A stretch of 10,407 bases of DNA. It comes from Clostridia bacterium. GTDB lineage: Bacteria > Bacillota_A > Clostridia > Christensenellales > Aristaeellaceae. Under the pieces are notes generated by a model that searched no databases, was not told the DNA's origin, and saw nothing but the letters and a program-made list of their open reading frames with translations. A program made the translations under genes and the position numbers. How positions within the stretch are numbered: position 1 is the first letter of the stretch; each line of letters begins with the position of its first letter. The stretch is taken from contig JAFWYA010000037.1 of assembly GCA_017517815.1 (NCBI GenBank), positions 1 to 10,407 on the forward strand, in the 5' to 3' direction. This document shows positions 1 to 7,026 of this stretch, piece by piece.

Positions 1-63
1 CAAGAGGGCGCAATTATACGCACTGTACCAGTGCATTGCGTTTATACAGGTACATATAAGTAA
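1..63 (+). CDS. C-terminal fragment of an unidentified protein (5' end outside window)
   Basis: Frame 1 is open from the first base for 20 codons and ends in TAA at 61-63. The encoded tail is rich in V, T and Y and ends ...VYTGTYK. The support is contextual: a perfect 12-bp hairpin with a T-rich tail begins at the base right after the stop, which is the expected layout for the 3' end of a gene. The codons (ATA, GTA, ACA, TAT) are more AT-rich than in the rest of the window. Frame 2 is also open from the left edge, but it runs on antisense to the surface-protein gene and is probably a shadow. The protein is not recognisable from 20 residues. Confidence 0.42.
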   Translation, partial: QEGAIIRTVPVHCVYTGTYK

Positions 64-102
64 ACGTGCATCCGGCATATCACCGGATGCACGTCTTTTC
101 TT
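64..102 (+). terminator. Rho-independent terminator, possibly bidirectional
   Basis: The arms ACGTGCATCCGG (64-75) and CCGGATGCACGT (83-94) are perfect complements (12 bp) around a 7-base loop, followed by TCTTTTCTT. This is a strong intrinsic terminator for the plus-strand gene ending at 63. Read on the minus strand the hairpin is followed by TTTACTTATA, so it may also stop transcripts of the surface-protein gene that ends at 161. A weaker 5-bp stem (CCTCC/GGAGG) followed by ACTTTTTC lies at about 135-157 and may be a back-up on the plus strand. Confidence 0.8.
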
Positions 103-160
103 GTTGCTGGATAACTTGTTCCTTGACAGTTCTCCCTCCATTTGGGGAGGACTTTTTCAT

Positions 161-2746
161 TTACCCGTTCACCTTACGCCGCGCTGCGCAAAGCATTCCT
201 GCGCTCAGCAGGCACAGCGCCAGCCACAGCAGCGGGCGGCTTTCGTCGCCGGTAGAGGGGACAAGGTCGTTCACGTTGTTGTGGTAGAACACGTCCGACC
301 GGGTGCGTCCGTCGTTCCAGCTGGTGACGGTGGAGCCGGTGATGACGTACTTGGGCAGGTTGATATCCGGGGTGACCACGTTGCCGCTGCTGATGTCCAC
401 ATCCGGCAGACCGGCATGATCCGTCTCGACGATTTTGAACTGCGTGCCCGCAGGCAGACCGCCAATTTCGAGGTTGTCGCCGGATTTCATGAACAGCGTG
501 ACCTTTCCGCCGCTCAGGTCGATGGCGGGCCGTCCGTCGGGCAGGGTGCTCACAGACGGGCAGATCACGTTTTGCGTGAAGGTCACCGGGTACAGTTTTC
601 CGGCAAGATCCACCGGCGGCAGGCTGGGCAGGGTGATCTCAAACATGAAGTACTGCCCCTTCATTTCGGAGGCGCTCTTCTCCTGCTTGTGCAGCTTCAG
701 CTGGGTCTCACGGTCAAGGATCAGCGCGTTGTAGGCGCTGTCATTGGCAAGCGGCTGATACACCATGCGGTCGATGGTCAGGCTGGACATATAGCGCCCG
801 GTGTTTACGCCGGTGCCCTGCTTGCCCGCGCTCTTGCCGTAGGCGGGGCACTGGTCGCTGTAGTCGTCGTACCAGTTGGTGAACCACACCTGCCTGTCCT
901 TTGCAGGCACGAAGGCGTTGGCCGGGTTCTGGATATAGCGGGTGATGTCGGCGGCGCTGACAACGCTGATGGTGGCATTGTCGCCCTCGCAGTACACCTC
1001 CGCGCCCGCATCCGCCGCGCCGGTGGAGGTGTTGCCGTTCTCACCGGCCACGTTAAAATACACTGCGCCGCCGGTCATGGTGAATTCACCGGCCTGCGCG
1101 CCTTCGTCATCGGCCTGCACATACACGCCGCCGCCCATGTCGTCGGCCTGGTTGGCGGTGATCACGCCGCCCTTCATGATGAACTGCGCGCCGCGGTACT
1201 CGGTCTGGTTGGCCATGGTCTGACCGGCTGCATAGACCGCGCCGCCGCTGAGGGCGGCATGGTTGCCGGCGATGAGGCCGTCGTTCATGGTGAGCACAGC
1301 GCCTTTGCCGTAGCTCTTGGGCGGAGCCATATCCGGATCGTCATGCGAGCCCTGCTCGCCTGCAAAGTCGCCCGCGCCCTCCAGATACACCGCGCCGCCA
1401 TGGGCAGCAGCCTTGTTGTTTTCAATGATTGCGCCGTCGATGGTGACCATGCCGTCGTAGCTGGCGTACACCGCGCCGCCGTTGCCATATTTTTGCGCCT
1501 CATTGCCGCGCAGAACGGTGCCCTTGCCCAGCGTCAGTTTGCAGGCTGGGTGCACATAGATGGCGCCGCCGCCGGGGGCAAAGTTGTCGCCGCGGTGGTC
1601 GGCCTTATCATAGCGACATTTGGCAATGTTCCCGGTGAAGGTGGTGTTTTCCACAGTGAGGGTGGAAATATCCTCTTCGTTTTCGCTGAAGAAGTCCGCC
1701 ACGCAGATGGCGCCGCCGTGGGTGACGGCCTCGTTGCCGTCGAAGATGGAATTGGTGATTTTGGCGCTGGTGCCGTACATCAGCAATAGCGCGCCGCCGG
1801 ACAGGTCGGTGGTGTTTTTGCTGAAGGTACAGTCGTCGATGAGCACGTCGCATTTGCTGAACTTCGCCGCGCCCGCGCCGTCGCTGGTGAAGCGCGCGTC
1901 TGTTTTGGAATGCGGGGAAGCGTTTTCGGTGAACTTGCAGCCCCTGACCGTCGCCGATACGCCGTAGGCCGAAATGCAGGGTGACTGCGGATAGGCGTTG
2001 CCGGTAAAGGTGCAGCCCTTTACATCGAGGTTGTTTTGAACGCCCATGACGTTGATGCAGCTTCCATAGGCATTTTCATAGCCGTTGTTGCGGAAGGTGC
2101 TGTCCTCGACGGTCACGTCAGCTCCATAGGCGGACACACAGCCGGTGCCCGGAAAGAAGTTGAAGGAGTGGTTGTCTTCAAACACACAGTTCTTCACAAC
2201 GACACTGCCCTCCATCGCAGACACCGGGCATCGCACGTAGGTCCACCATCCGTCATAGCAGTCTTCCAGGTTGCGGAAGGTGCAGTCCGTAACGCTGATT
2301 TCAGCCCCTGTGCCCAGCACGCCTGCGGCGCCCAGCGCTTTTTTGCTGCCCTTAAAGTCCACGATCAGGTTGTTGACGCTGAGCCATGCGCCTTCACTAG
2401 CCTCGATAAAGGCAGTATACTTGTGCTTCAGCGCGTTATAGTCCATTGTGAGCACAGGCATTTTGCCGTCTGTGCCCTCCACGATGACGCGTACGCCCGC
2501 CCCAAAGTTCATCATTACGCCGCCGACCATCGTGCCGTCGCCGGTGATGTCGTTCATGATTCGCACCTTGTAAAGGGGAGCGGTCTGCCCCTCAGGCGTG
2601 GCCGCAGCAGCGGCGTTGATCTCCTCCACAGCAGCCGCCAGCTGCTGGAGGGTGGTCACCTGAAAGGTTGGGACTTCCTCCGCCGCAGCCGCCGTGCAAA
2701 ACAGCAGCGCCATCATCATCATTACCCAAAAAACCTTTTTCAGCAT
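161..2746 (-). CDS. Secreted, wall-anchored beta-helix surface protein with Pmp-like GGA(I/V)/FxxN repeats and a pilin-like C-terminal domain
   Basis: This is an 861-residue surface protein. Residues 1-22 form a signal peptide (MLKK, then a Met/Leu/Ala-rich core ending AAAA). Residues about 110-600 are a right-handed parallel beta-helix of short repeats. They carry FxxN motifs (FEDN 189, FRNN 218, FTGN 247, FTEN 272, FSKN 308, FDGN 335, FTGN 370) and GGA(I/L/V) motifs (317, 344, 393, 423, 450, 501, 559, plus GGGVY 538), the pair typical of chlamydial Pmp adhesins. Residues about 680-825 resemble FctA/Spy0128-type pilin domains: LKLHK (683-687), LEIGGLPAG (759-767), KIVETD with E774, then YHNN (821-824). 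K687 or K684, E774 and N823 could form an isopeptide bond. The tail is VPSTGD (829-834), a hydrophobic stretch (about 839-855) and RRK, a sortase-type signal with V for L at the first position. GGAGG lies 12 bases before the ATG, which is rather far. Adhesion is inferred; the ligand is unknown. Confidence 0.85.
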   Translation of the reverse strand: MLKKVFWVMMMMALLFCTAAAAEEVPTFQVTTLQQLAAAVEEINAAAAATPEGQTAPLYKVRIMNDITGDGTMVGGVMMNFGAGVRVIVEGTDGKMPVLTMDYNALKHKYTAFIEASEGAWLSVNNLIVDFKGSKKALGAAGVLGTGAEISVTDCTFRNLEDCYDGWWTYVRCPVSAMEGSVVVKNCVFEDNHSFNFFPGTGCVSAYGADVTVEDSTFRNNGYENAYGSCINVMGVQNNLDVKGCTFTGNAYPQSPCISAYGVSATVRGCKFTENASPHSKTDARFTSDGAGAAKFSKCDVLIDDCTFSKNTTDLSGGALLLMYGTSAKITNSIFDGNEAVTHGGAICVADFFSENEEDISTLTVENTTFTGNIAKCRYDKADHRGDNFAPGGGAIYVHPACKLTLGKGTVLRGNEAQKYGNGGAVYASYDGMVTIDGAIIENNKAAAHGGAVYLEGAGDFAGEQGSHDDPDMAPPKSYGKGAVLTMNDGLIAGNHAALSGGAVYAAGQTMANQTEYRGAQFIMKGGVITANQADDMGGGVYVQADDEGAQAGEFTMTGGAVYFNVAGENGNTSTGAADAGAEVYCEGDNATISVVSAADITRYIQNPANAFVPAKDRQVWFTNWYDDYSDQCPAYGKSAGKQGTGVNTGRYMSSLTIDRMVYQPLANDSAYNALILDRETQLKLHKQEKSASEMKGQYFMFEITLPSLPPVDLAGKLYPVTFTQNVICPSVSTLPDGRPAIDLSGGKVTLFMKSGDNLEIGGLPAGTQFKIVETDHAGLPDVDISSGNVVTPDINLPKYVITGSTVTSWNDGRTRSDVFYHNNVNDLVPSTGDESRPLLWLALCLLSAGMLCAARRKVNG

Positions 2747-2783
2747 GTTCTTTCATAGCCTCCGCATGTTGAAATGTACAACT

Positions 2784-2812
2784 ATTTTACCATATTTTTC
2801 TCAGATGTGCAA
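2784..2812 (-). promoter_or_regulatory. Sigma-A-type promoter of the surface-protein gene
   Basis: On the minus strand TTGCAC (2807-2812) and TAAAAT (2784-2789) are separated by exactly 17 bases. A TG one base upstream of the -10 makes it an extended -10. The start would lie near 2777, giving a leader of about 30 bases before the ATG at 2746. The gene therefore appears to be transcribed separately from tagD. Confidence 0.75.
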
Positions 2813-2832
2813 TCGTTTGTGCAAAGAAGCAA

Positions 2833-2866
2833 CAAAAAACGCGGAGGCCGTTTCTGCGGTCTCCGC
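2833..2866 (-). terminator. Rho-independent terminator of the flippase-licD-tagD operon
   Basis: Read on the minus strand, GCGGAGACCG (2866-2857) pairs with CGGCCTCCGC (2850-2841), 9 of 10 positions with one A-C mismatch, around a 6-base loop, and is followed by GTTTTTTG. It begins 6 bases after the tagD stop and separates that operon from the surface-protein promoter. Confidence 0.85.
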
Positions 2867-2872
2867 TTCGGT

Positions 2873-3265
2873 TTACTTTTTCAGGTCCTGCTTGATCTGG
2901 CTGCTGGAAATTTCCGGCGTGCGCGGCAGGTAGATGACCTCCGCGCCCTCTTCGCGCAGAAAGTCGAACTTGCCCTCCCAGTCGTCGCCCATGACGAACA
3001 CGTCGATGTCAAAGTCGTGAATGTCGGTGCGCTTCTGCTCCCAGCAGGTTTCGGGAATCACGCGGTCGACGTAGCGGATGGACTCCAGCAGCATCTTGCG
3101 CTGCTCGTAGGTGAAGTAGCACTTTTTCTGCTTTTCGTTCCAGTTGAATTCATCGGTGGAAAGGGCCACCACCAGATAGTCACCCAGCTCGCGGGCGCGG
3201 CGCAGAATGTTGATGTGGCCGTAGTGCAGCAGGTCAAACGTGCCGTAGGTGATGACTTTCTTCAT
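2873..3265 (-). CDS. tagD: Glycerol-3-phosphate cytidylyltransferase (TagD/TarD type)
   Basis: This 130-residue cytosolic enzyme is expected to make CDP-glycerol from CTP and sn-glycerol 3-phosphate, the activated precursor for poly(glycerol phosphate) teichoic acids and other glycerol-phosphate decorations. It shows the full family signature: [10 protein letters not shown] with the HxGH nucleotide site at residues 14-17, STDEFN near 36, RYVDRVIPE in the middle, [12 protein letters not shown] at 92-103, and [11 protein letters not shown] (115-125), equivalent to the RTEGISTTKIK motif. The length is normal for the family. A GAGGAG ribosome site overlaps the licD stop, and only 13 bases separate the genes, so the two are probably translationally coupled. 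It is the last gene of the operon. No TagF-like polymerase lies in the window, so the CDP-glycerol may feed the neighbouring LicD protein instead; this is inference. Confidence 0.93.
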   Translation of the reverse strand: MKKVITYGTFDLLHYGHINILRRARELGDYLVVALSTDEFNWNEKQKKCYFTYEQRKMLLESIRYVDRVIPETCWEQKRTDIHDFDIDVFVMGDDWEGKFDFLREEGAEVIYLPRTPEISSSQIKQDLKK

Positions 3266-3278
3266 GGTAAAATGCTCC

Positions 3279-4043
3279 TCAGGCTTCGCGCTGCTTGTCG
3301 TGCTTGCTCACGCGCTCTTTTTCGGGGGGAGGGGTCATGTAGTCGCCGTAGTGCAGCACCAGCATGTCGTGATAGTGGCTGCTTACGCGCAGCGGATAGC
3401 CCTCAAAGGGGATGTCCTGATACTCCTGCGCATACTTCGCCGGATACACCAGACGGATGCATGCAAACTGCTCGTCGGGCACATGAAGCAGCGTGCCGTC
3501 GCCGGTGAACAGATGCGCGCCCACCCAGCGGTACATGCCCAGCTTCGCCTTTTTGGTGAACAGGCAGCCCAGCGCATGCGTGGTTTTGAGCAGGATGCGG
3601 TTTTTCAGGCTGAAGCGGCTGTAGTCGGCGTCCTCCTTGAGCATGCCCTGTAGAAGCTGCAGAATGAATACCTTCGCCTTCTGCTTCCACGGCTCGTTGC
3701 TGATGCCCTCAAAGTGGAACAGATCCAGGAACGGGCGCTGGCCGTTGATGGGCTCGCGCGGCACGATGCGCGCCACCCACGTGTCCTCAAAGGTGAGCAC
3801 ATAGCGGTCGGTCTCGGCAGGCAGGATGTCCGCCAGCTTTTTCAGGTCCGCCGCGGTAAAGGCAAGGTCAAGGTCGTCATCCCACGGGATGAAGCCGCCG
3901 TCGCGCACCGCGCCAAGCATGGTGCCGCCAAGCAGCGTATAGGGAATGTCGTGCTTGCGGCAGATGGCGTCCAGCTCGAGCATCATGTCAAGCAGCATCT
4001 GCTGCAGGTCGCGCATGCCGTAGGTGTTGTCAAGGTAAGACAT
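3279..4043 (-). CDS. LicD-family phosphotransferase (nucleotidyltransferase fold)
   Basis: LicD-family proteins transfer a phospho-alcohol such as phosphocholine, or probably phosphoglycerol or phosphoribitol, from a CDP-activated donor to a sugar. From the chosen start the protein has 254 residues. The diagnostic motif is near the N-terminus: [14 protein letters not shown] (37-50) followed by PWDDDLDLA (53-61), with acidic residues that would bind metal. Further on, FLDLFHFEG and the late YGDYM fit the family. The start at 4043 is preferred over the in-frame ATG at 4061 because a perfect AAGGAGG lies 8 bases before it; the upstream ATG contains that ribosome site within its own first codons. 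It sits between a flippase and tagD, so CDP-glycerol is the most economical donor. The acceptor is unknown. Confidence 0.85.
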   Translation of the reverse strand: MSYLDNTYGMRDLQQMLLDMMLELDAICRKHDIPYTLLGGTMLGAVRDGGFIPWDDDLDLAFTAADLKKLADILPAETDRYVLTFEDTWVARIVPREPINGQRPFLDLFHFEGISNEPWKQKAKVFILQLLQGMLKEDADYSRFSLKNRILLKTTHALGCLFTKKAKLGMYRWVGAHLFTGDGTLLHVPDEQFACIRLVYPAKYAQEYQDIPFEGYPLRVSSHYHDMLVLHYGDYMTPPPEKERVSKHDKQREA

Positions 4044-4051
4044 GGATTTTT

Positions 4052-4058
4052 CCTCCTT
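4052..4058 (-). promoter_or_regulatory. Ribosome binding site that fixes the licD start
   Basis: On the minus strand AAGGAGG is followed after 8 bases (AAAAATCC) by the ATG at 4043. The site partly overlaps the end of a duplicated 31-base sequence: the repeat supplies ATGAAGG and the next bases AGG complete the Shine-Dalgarno. Confidence 0.85.
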
Positions 4059-4171
4059 CATGTGGGAAAAGACTGGCCTGCCCGCGTGGGACGGAGATGG
4101 GCAACGGCCAGCGTGGGCGGAGTGGAAGGCGGCACCGCCGCCTTCATGTGGGAAAAGACTCGCCTGCCCGC
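4055..4171. repeat. 31-base direct repeat, two copies 86 bases apart, in the flippase-licD gap
   Basis: Positions 4055-4085 and 4141-4171 match at 30 of 31 bases; the only difference is G at 4075 against C at 4161. The shared text reads CCTTCATGTGGGAAAAGACT, one variable base, then GCCTGCCCGC. The second copy ends one base before the flippase stop codon (4173-4175), and the first ends inside the licD ribosome site. Between them is 55 bases of GC-rich DNA that includes most of a perfect hairpin. Two copies with one spacer do not make a CRISPR array. Confidence 0.85.
4125..4145. repeat. Perfect 9-bp inverted repeat in the flippase-licD gap
   Basis: GAAGGCGGC (4125-4133) pairs perfectly with GCCGCCTTC (4137-4145) around the 3-base loop ACC. 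There is no T-run on either side, so it is not a classical terminator. In the operon transcript it could act as a processing or stability element between flippase and licD. Its right arm overlaps the right-hand (higher-coordinate) copy of the direct repeat. Confidence 0.7.
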
Positions 4172-4172
4172 C

Positions 4173-5759
4173 TCAATGAGCAAAGCGGTTCATCAGGTGC
4201 ATAAGCCTCTCAAACAGCGACTTCATGGTCCTGCGGTCAAACAGCCATGCCGACAGGAAGGCCACGGCAGCCGCGTAGATGACCAGCAGGAACGCATACA
4301 TCAGCCACGTGAAGAAGCGGCGCGGCGCGTCGATCAGGATCAGGCAGGGCGCGGCGATGACCGCCACCGTCGCAAACATGCGGATGATGCGCGCAAGGCT
4401 GGGCTTCCAGTCCAGACCCGTGACGGCTTTGGGGATGTAGCGCAGCTCAAACGCCGTAAACACCAGATTGCCAAGGCTCACGCCGATGACGATGCCGCAC
4501 AGCGACCAGTCGGCGCCCCAGCGCAGGCCCAGCAGGCCCAGCACGCAGCCGGCAGCGATGCTCACCGCCACCTGCCAGATGCAGTGGCTGCGCACCTCGC
4601 GGAACTTGCCGCTGGCCGAGATCATCAGCTCAAACGGAATTTTGCAGTGCGTGGTGAGCGCCTCAAAAATGATCAGCAAGCCCAAAACCGGCACGTCGTA
4701 GTTCACGTCGTGGATGCCGTGGGTGTAAAGATTCACAAACGGCACGATGAGCACCGCCGCCACGCCGAAGAGAATCGTCACACCCAGATGATACAGGCAC
4801 TCAAAGTCGTTGTAGGCACGGCGGAAACGCTCCTTGTCGCCGCTGACCAGCAGGTTGCCGAAGATGGAGTAAATGCCGGTGGTGGCCATTTTCAGAATGC
4901 CCCACAGGCCCACCGTCACCATGTGATACACGCCGTACACGCTCAAAACGCCCGGCTCGCGGGTGATGACCGTGCCAAGGATCACGCCCGCGCCCTGCTG
5001 GAACACCTTGGTAAGCTCCACATACAGCGCATCCCAGCGCTTGGCCAGCGCGCCCTTGTTGGGCTTGGCATGCACGTCCACCTGCGCATAGTGCTTTTTG
5101 ACATAGCGATTGAGCAGCACCGCGCGCAAAAGAATGGTGAGCGACGCCGCCAGACGCACCACGATGACGTCCATGCCCATAAAGGGCAGCACCACCAGCA
5201 GCGTGGTCGAAAGCAGCAGCGACGCCATGCTGGCCAGCGACACCACATACGTGTGCTGATCCGCCGTCAAAAGCACCCTGAAGCGCGACATGGTGAAAAA
5301 CTCCAGCGTGCCGCTCACGCCCATGGCAATGATCAGCGCCATGACGCTCAAATTGCTCATCTGCACGCCGTTTACGTCCATCACCGGCACAAAGATGGGG
5401 TAGAGGATGCTGAACAGAAGCGTGATGCCCGCAAACACCCAGCCCGACGTGTTGTAAAATGCGCGCGCCGCGCTCACCACGCCGCTGATGGCCGGGTAGT
5501 CCCGCTTGGCAAGGGGCTGATACAGCGCCACATACGCCGCCGCGGCAAGGCCTGCCTCCACCATTTTAAAATAGGTAAGGAACTCCGTCACCGACACGAT
5601 GAGGCCGTTGACCTCGCTGCCGTAATACAGGATCATCAGTCGGGGCGTGATGAAGCCCATCACCATGGCCGTCATCTGATACACGGCCGTGGATAAAGTG
5701 TTTTTCACAAAGCGTCCGGTACGGCTCAAAACAGCGTCACCATCCATTATCATACACAT
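4173..5759 (-). CDS. Polysaccharide/oligosaccharide flippase (Wzx-like, MOP superfamily)
   Basis: This 528-residue integral membrane protein has many hydrophobic segments spread through its length (roughly 12-14 predicted by eye). It fits the polysaccharide-biosynthesis flippases that move lipid-linked glycans across the cytoplasmic membrane. Family-like features are the N-terminal KNTLSTAVYQM...GFITPRLMILYYGSEVNGL stretch, read here in pieces, and a mid-protein segment with REPGVLSVYGVYHMV. The protein ends in a basic/polar tail. It is the first gene of a leftward operon with licD (129-base gap) and tagD. The start is uncertain: the leader is only about 10 bases and has no clear ribosome site. 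In-frame ATGs at 5759, 5753 and 5747, and a TTG at 5729 preceded by GGATGG, are all possible. The exact substrate is unknown; a wall-glycopolymer or capsule repeat is inferred from the neighbours. Confidence 0.85.
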   Translation of the reverse strand: MCMIMDGDAVLSRTGRFVKNTLSTAVYQMTAMVMGFITPRLMILYYGSEVNGLIVSVTEFLTYFKMVEAGLAAAAYVALYQPLAKRDYPAISGVVSAARAFYNTSGWVFAGITLLFSILYPIFVPVMDVNGVQMSNLSVMALIIAMGVSGTLEFFTMSRFRVLLTADQHTYVVSLASMASLLLSTTLLVVLPFMGMDVIVVRLAASLTILLRAVLLNRYVKKHYAQVDVHAKPNKGALAKRWDALYVELTKVFQQGAGVILGTVITREPGVLSVYGVYHMVTVGLWGILKMATTGIYSIFGNLLVSGDKERFRRAYNDFECLYHLGVTILFGVAAVLIVPFVNLYTHGIHDVNYDVPVLGLLIIFEALTTHCKIPFELMISASGKFREVRSHCIWQVAVSIAAGCVLGLLGLRWGADWSLCGIVIGVSLGNLVFTAFELRYIPKAVTGLDWKPSLARIIRMFATVAVIAAPCLILIDAPRRFFTWLMYAFLLVIYAAAVAFLSAWLFDRRTMKSLFERLMHLMNRFAH

Positions 5760-5774
5760 AAGTATCCATTAAAA

Positions 5775-5803
5775 AGCATAGCACCGCGCCTGCGGTTTGT
5801 CAA
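5775..5803 (-). promoter_or_regulatory. Strong sigma-A promoter of the flippase-licD-tagD operon
   Basis: On the minus strand a perfect TTGACA (5798-5803) and TATGCT (5775-5780) are 17 bases apart. The predicted start is near 5768, only about 10 bases before the first candidate flippase ATG, which implies a very short leader. It is divergent from the DUF362 promoter, the two -35 boxes being 20 bases apart. Confidence 0.82.
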
Positions 5804-5823
5804 TGCAAAGCACCATTTCCTCC

Positions 5824-5852
5824 TTGCCGCAGCGCTCAACATGTGCTACAAT
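5824..5852 (+). promoter_or_regulatory. Sigma-A promoter of the DUF362 gene
   Basis: TTGCCG (5824-5829) and TACAAT (5847-5852) are separated by 17 bases, and TGC just before the -10 makes it an extended -10. The start would be near 5859, giving a leader of about 50 bases to the ATG at 5911. A palindrome lies directly over the predicted start. Confidence 0.75.
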
Positions 5853-5853
5853 C

Positions 5854-5875
5854 AATGCGAACATACTTTCGCATT
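5854..5875. promoter_or_regulatory. Palindromic operator, probable LexA (SOS) box
   Basis: Arms AATGCGAA (5854-5861) and TTCGCATT (5868-5875) are perfect complements with a 6-base centre. Within it, 5858-5871 reads CGAACATACTTTCG. The Bacillus-type LexA/DinR consensus is CGAAC-RNRY-GTTCG; this site matches every constrained position except one (T in place of G at 5867). It overlaps the predicted transcription start, the usual place for a repressor site. It could instead be a site for another dimeric repressor. Confidence 0.6.
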
Positions 5876-5910
5876 TTTAAACCCATTTTCAATATTGGAG
5901 GTCGTTTGAA

Positions 5911-7026
5911 ATGCCCGCATCCAAAGTATACTTCACCAATTTCCGCGCCCGTCCCGACATGCCCCTCACCAAAAAGCTGCGCCGCCTGATCGAAAAGGCC
6001 GGCATGATGGAAATGGACCTGGACGGCAAGTTCACCGCCGTGAAGATCCACTTCGGCGAGCCGGGCAACCTGGCCTTCCTGCGCCCCAACTACGCCAAGG
6101 TGGTGGTCGACGCCCTGAAGGAAATGGGCGCGCGTCCCTTCCTGACCGACGCCAACACCCTGTACGTGGGTTCCCGCCGCAACGCGCTGGATCATCTGGA
6201 CGCCGCATATGAAAACGGCTTCAGCCCCCTGCAGACCGGCTGCCACGTGATCATCGCCGACGGCCTCACCGGCACCGACGACGTGGCCGTGCCCGTCGAC
6301 GGCGAATACTGCAAAGTGGCTCACATCGGCCGCGCCGTCATGGACGCGGAAGCCATCATCAGCATCAACCATTTCAAGTGCCACGAGGGCACCGGTATCG
6401 GCGGCGCTTTGAAGAACCTGGGCATGGGCTGCGGCTCCACCGCCGGCAAGCGCCACATGCATCACGACGGCAAGCCCGCCGTGCGCCCCGACGCCTGCGT
6501 GGGCTGCGGCCGCTGCGTGCGCCAGTGCGCCCACGGCGCTATCAGCTTTGAGGACTTGGACGGCAAGCGCGTGGCCAGGGTCGACCCCGACCTGTGCACC
6601 GGCTGCGGCCGCTGCGTGGGCATCTGCCGCGACCGCGGCGCCATCACCGGCCCCGACAGCTCCGCCGATATGCTCAACTGCAAGATCAGCGAGTACGCCA
6701 AGGCCGTCGTGCAGGGCCGCCCCAATTTCCACATCACCCTCGTGTGCGACGTGTCGCCCTACTGCGACTGCCACTCCGAAAACGACACCCCCATCATCGC
6801 CGACGTGGGCATGTTCGCCAGCTTCGACCCCGTCGCCCTCGACGTGGCCTGCGCCGACGCCTGCAACCGCATGGAGCCCCTGCCCGGCACCTTCCTCACC
6901 GACAAGAAGGTGCGCACCGGCGACATCTTCAACGACACCCACCCCTACACCAACTGGCGCAGCGGCGTCGAGCACGCCCAGAAGATCGGCGTGGGCACCA
7001 TGGAGTACGAACTGATTGAACTGTAA
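5911..7026 (+). CDS. DUF362 domain protein with two 4Fe-4S ferredoxin-type clusters
   Basis: This is a 371-residue, probably cytosolic iron-sulfur protein; no signal peptide or membrane segment is seen. Residues about 1-185 and 240-340 form the DUF362 domain, with its typical motifs: [11 protein letters not shown] (44-54), [21 protein letters not shown] (in the 150s to 170s) and a late [11 protein letters not shown]. An inserted ferredoxin module carries two CxxCxxCxxxC motifs: C196/C199/C202/C206 and C229/C232/C235/C239. The second cysteine run is followed by RDRG rather than the usual proline, a minor departure. The start is fixed by GGAGG (5897-5901) 9 bases before the ATG. The family's biochemical role is not settled, so electron transfer is as far as the sequence supports. 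It is co-directional with uvrA, 222 bases downstream, and sits behind a probable LexA box. Confidence 0.9.
   Translation: MPASKVYFTNFRARPDMPLTKKLRRLIEKAGMMEMDLDGKFTAVKIHFGEPGNLAFLRPNYAKVVVDALKEMGARPFLTDANTLYVGSRRNALDHLDAAYENGFSPLQTGCHVIIADGLTGTDDVAVPVDGEYCKVAHIGRAVMDAEAIISINHFKCHEGTGIGGALKNLGMGCGSTAGKRHMHHDGKPAVRPDACVGCGRCVRQCAHGAISFEDLDGKRVARVDPDLCTGCGRCVGICRDRGAITGPDSSADMLNCKISEYAKAVVQGRPNFHITLVCDVSPYCDCHSENDTPIIADVGMFASFDPVALDVACADACNRMEPLPGTFLTDKKVRTGDIFNDTHPYTNWRSGVEHAQKIGVGTMEYELIEL

Noticed and set aside
123..128. TTGACA on the plus strand near the left edge
   Set aside because: No -10-like sequence at a suitable distance and no plus-strand gene downstream.
101..1789. Plus-strand open frame of 562 codons opposite the surface-protein gene
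   Set aside because: Shadow of the minus-strand beta-helix gene; Val/His/Gly/Ala-rich, no ribosome site, and it runs through the terminator hairpin region at its left end.
4058..4147. Minus-strand 29-codon open frame in the flippase-licD gap, starting ATGAAGGCG and ending at the licD ribosome site
   Set aside because: No Shine-Dalgarno before its ATG, which lies in the duplicated 31-base sequence, and a Pro/Thr/Ala-rich product with nothing recognisable. A coupled leader peptide cannot be excluded.
4055..4171. Possible CRISPR array
   Set aside because: Only two repeats, one 55-base spacer containing its own hairpin, no further units and no cas genes.
3714..5696. Long plus-strand open frame (660 codons) across the flippase gene
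   Set aside because: It is antisense to a clear membrane protein, has a His/Arg/Gln/Asp-rich composition with no domain, and arises from the codon pattern of the GC-rich gene on the other strand.
5769..5826. Minus-strand 15-codon open frame with AAGGAGG just ahead, upstream of the flippase
   Set aside because: The spacing between AAGGAGG and ATG is only 2 bases (a following GTG is better placed), and the frame lies across the -35 and -10 boxes, so the main transcript would not contain it.
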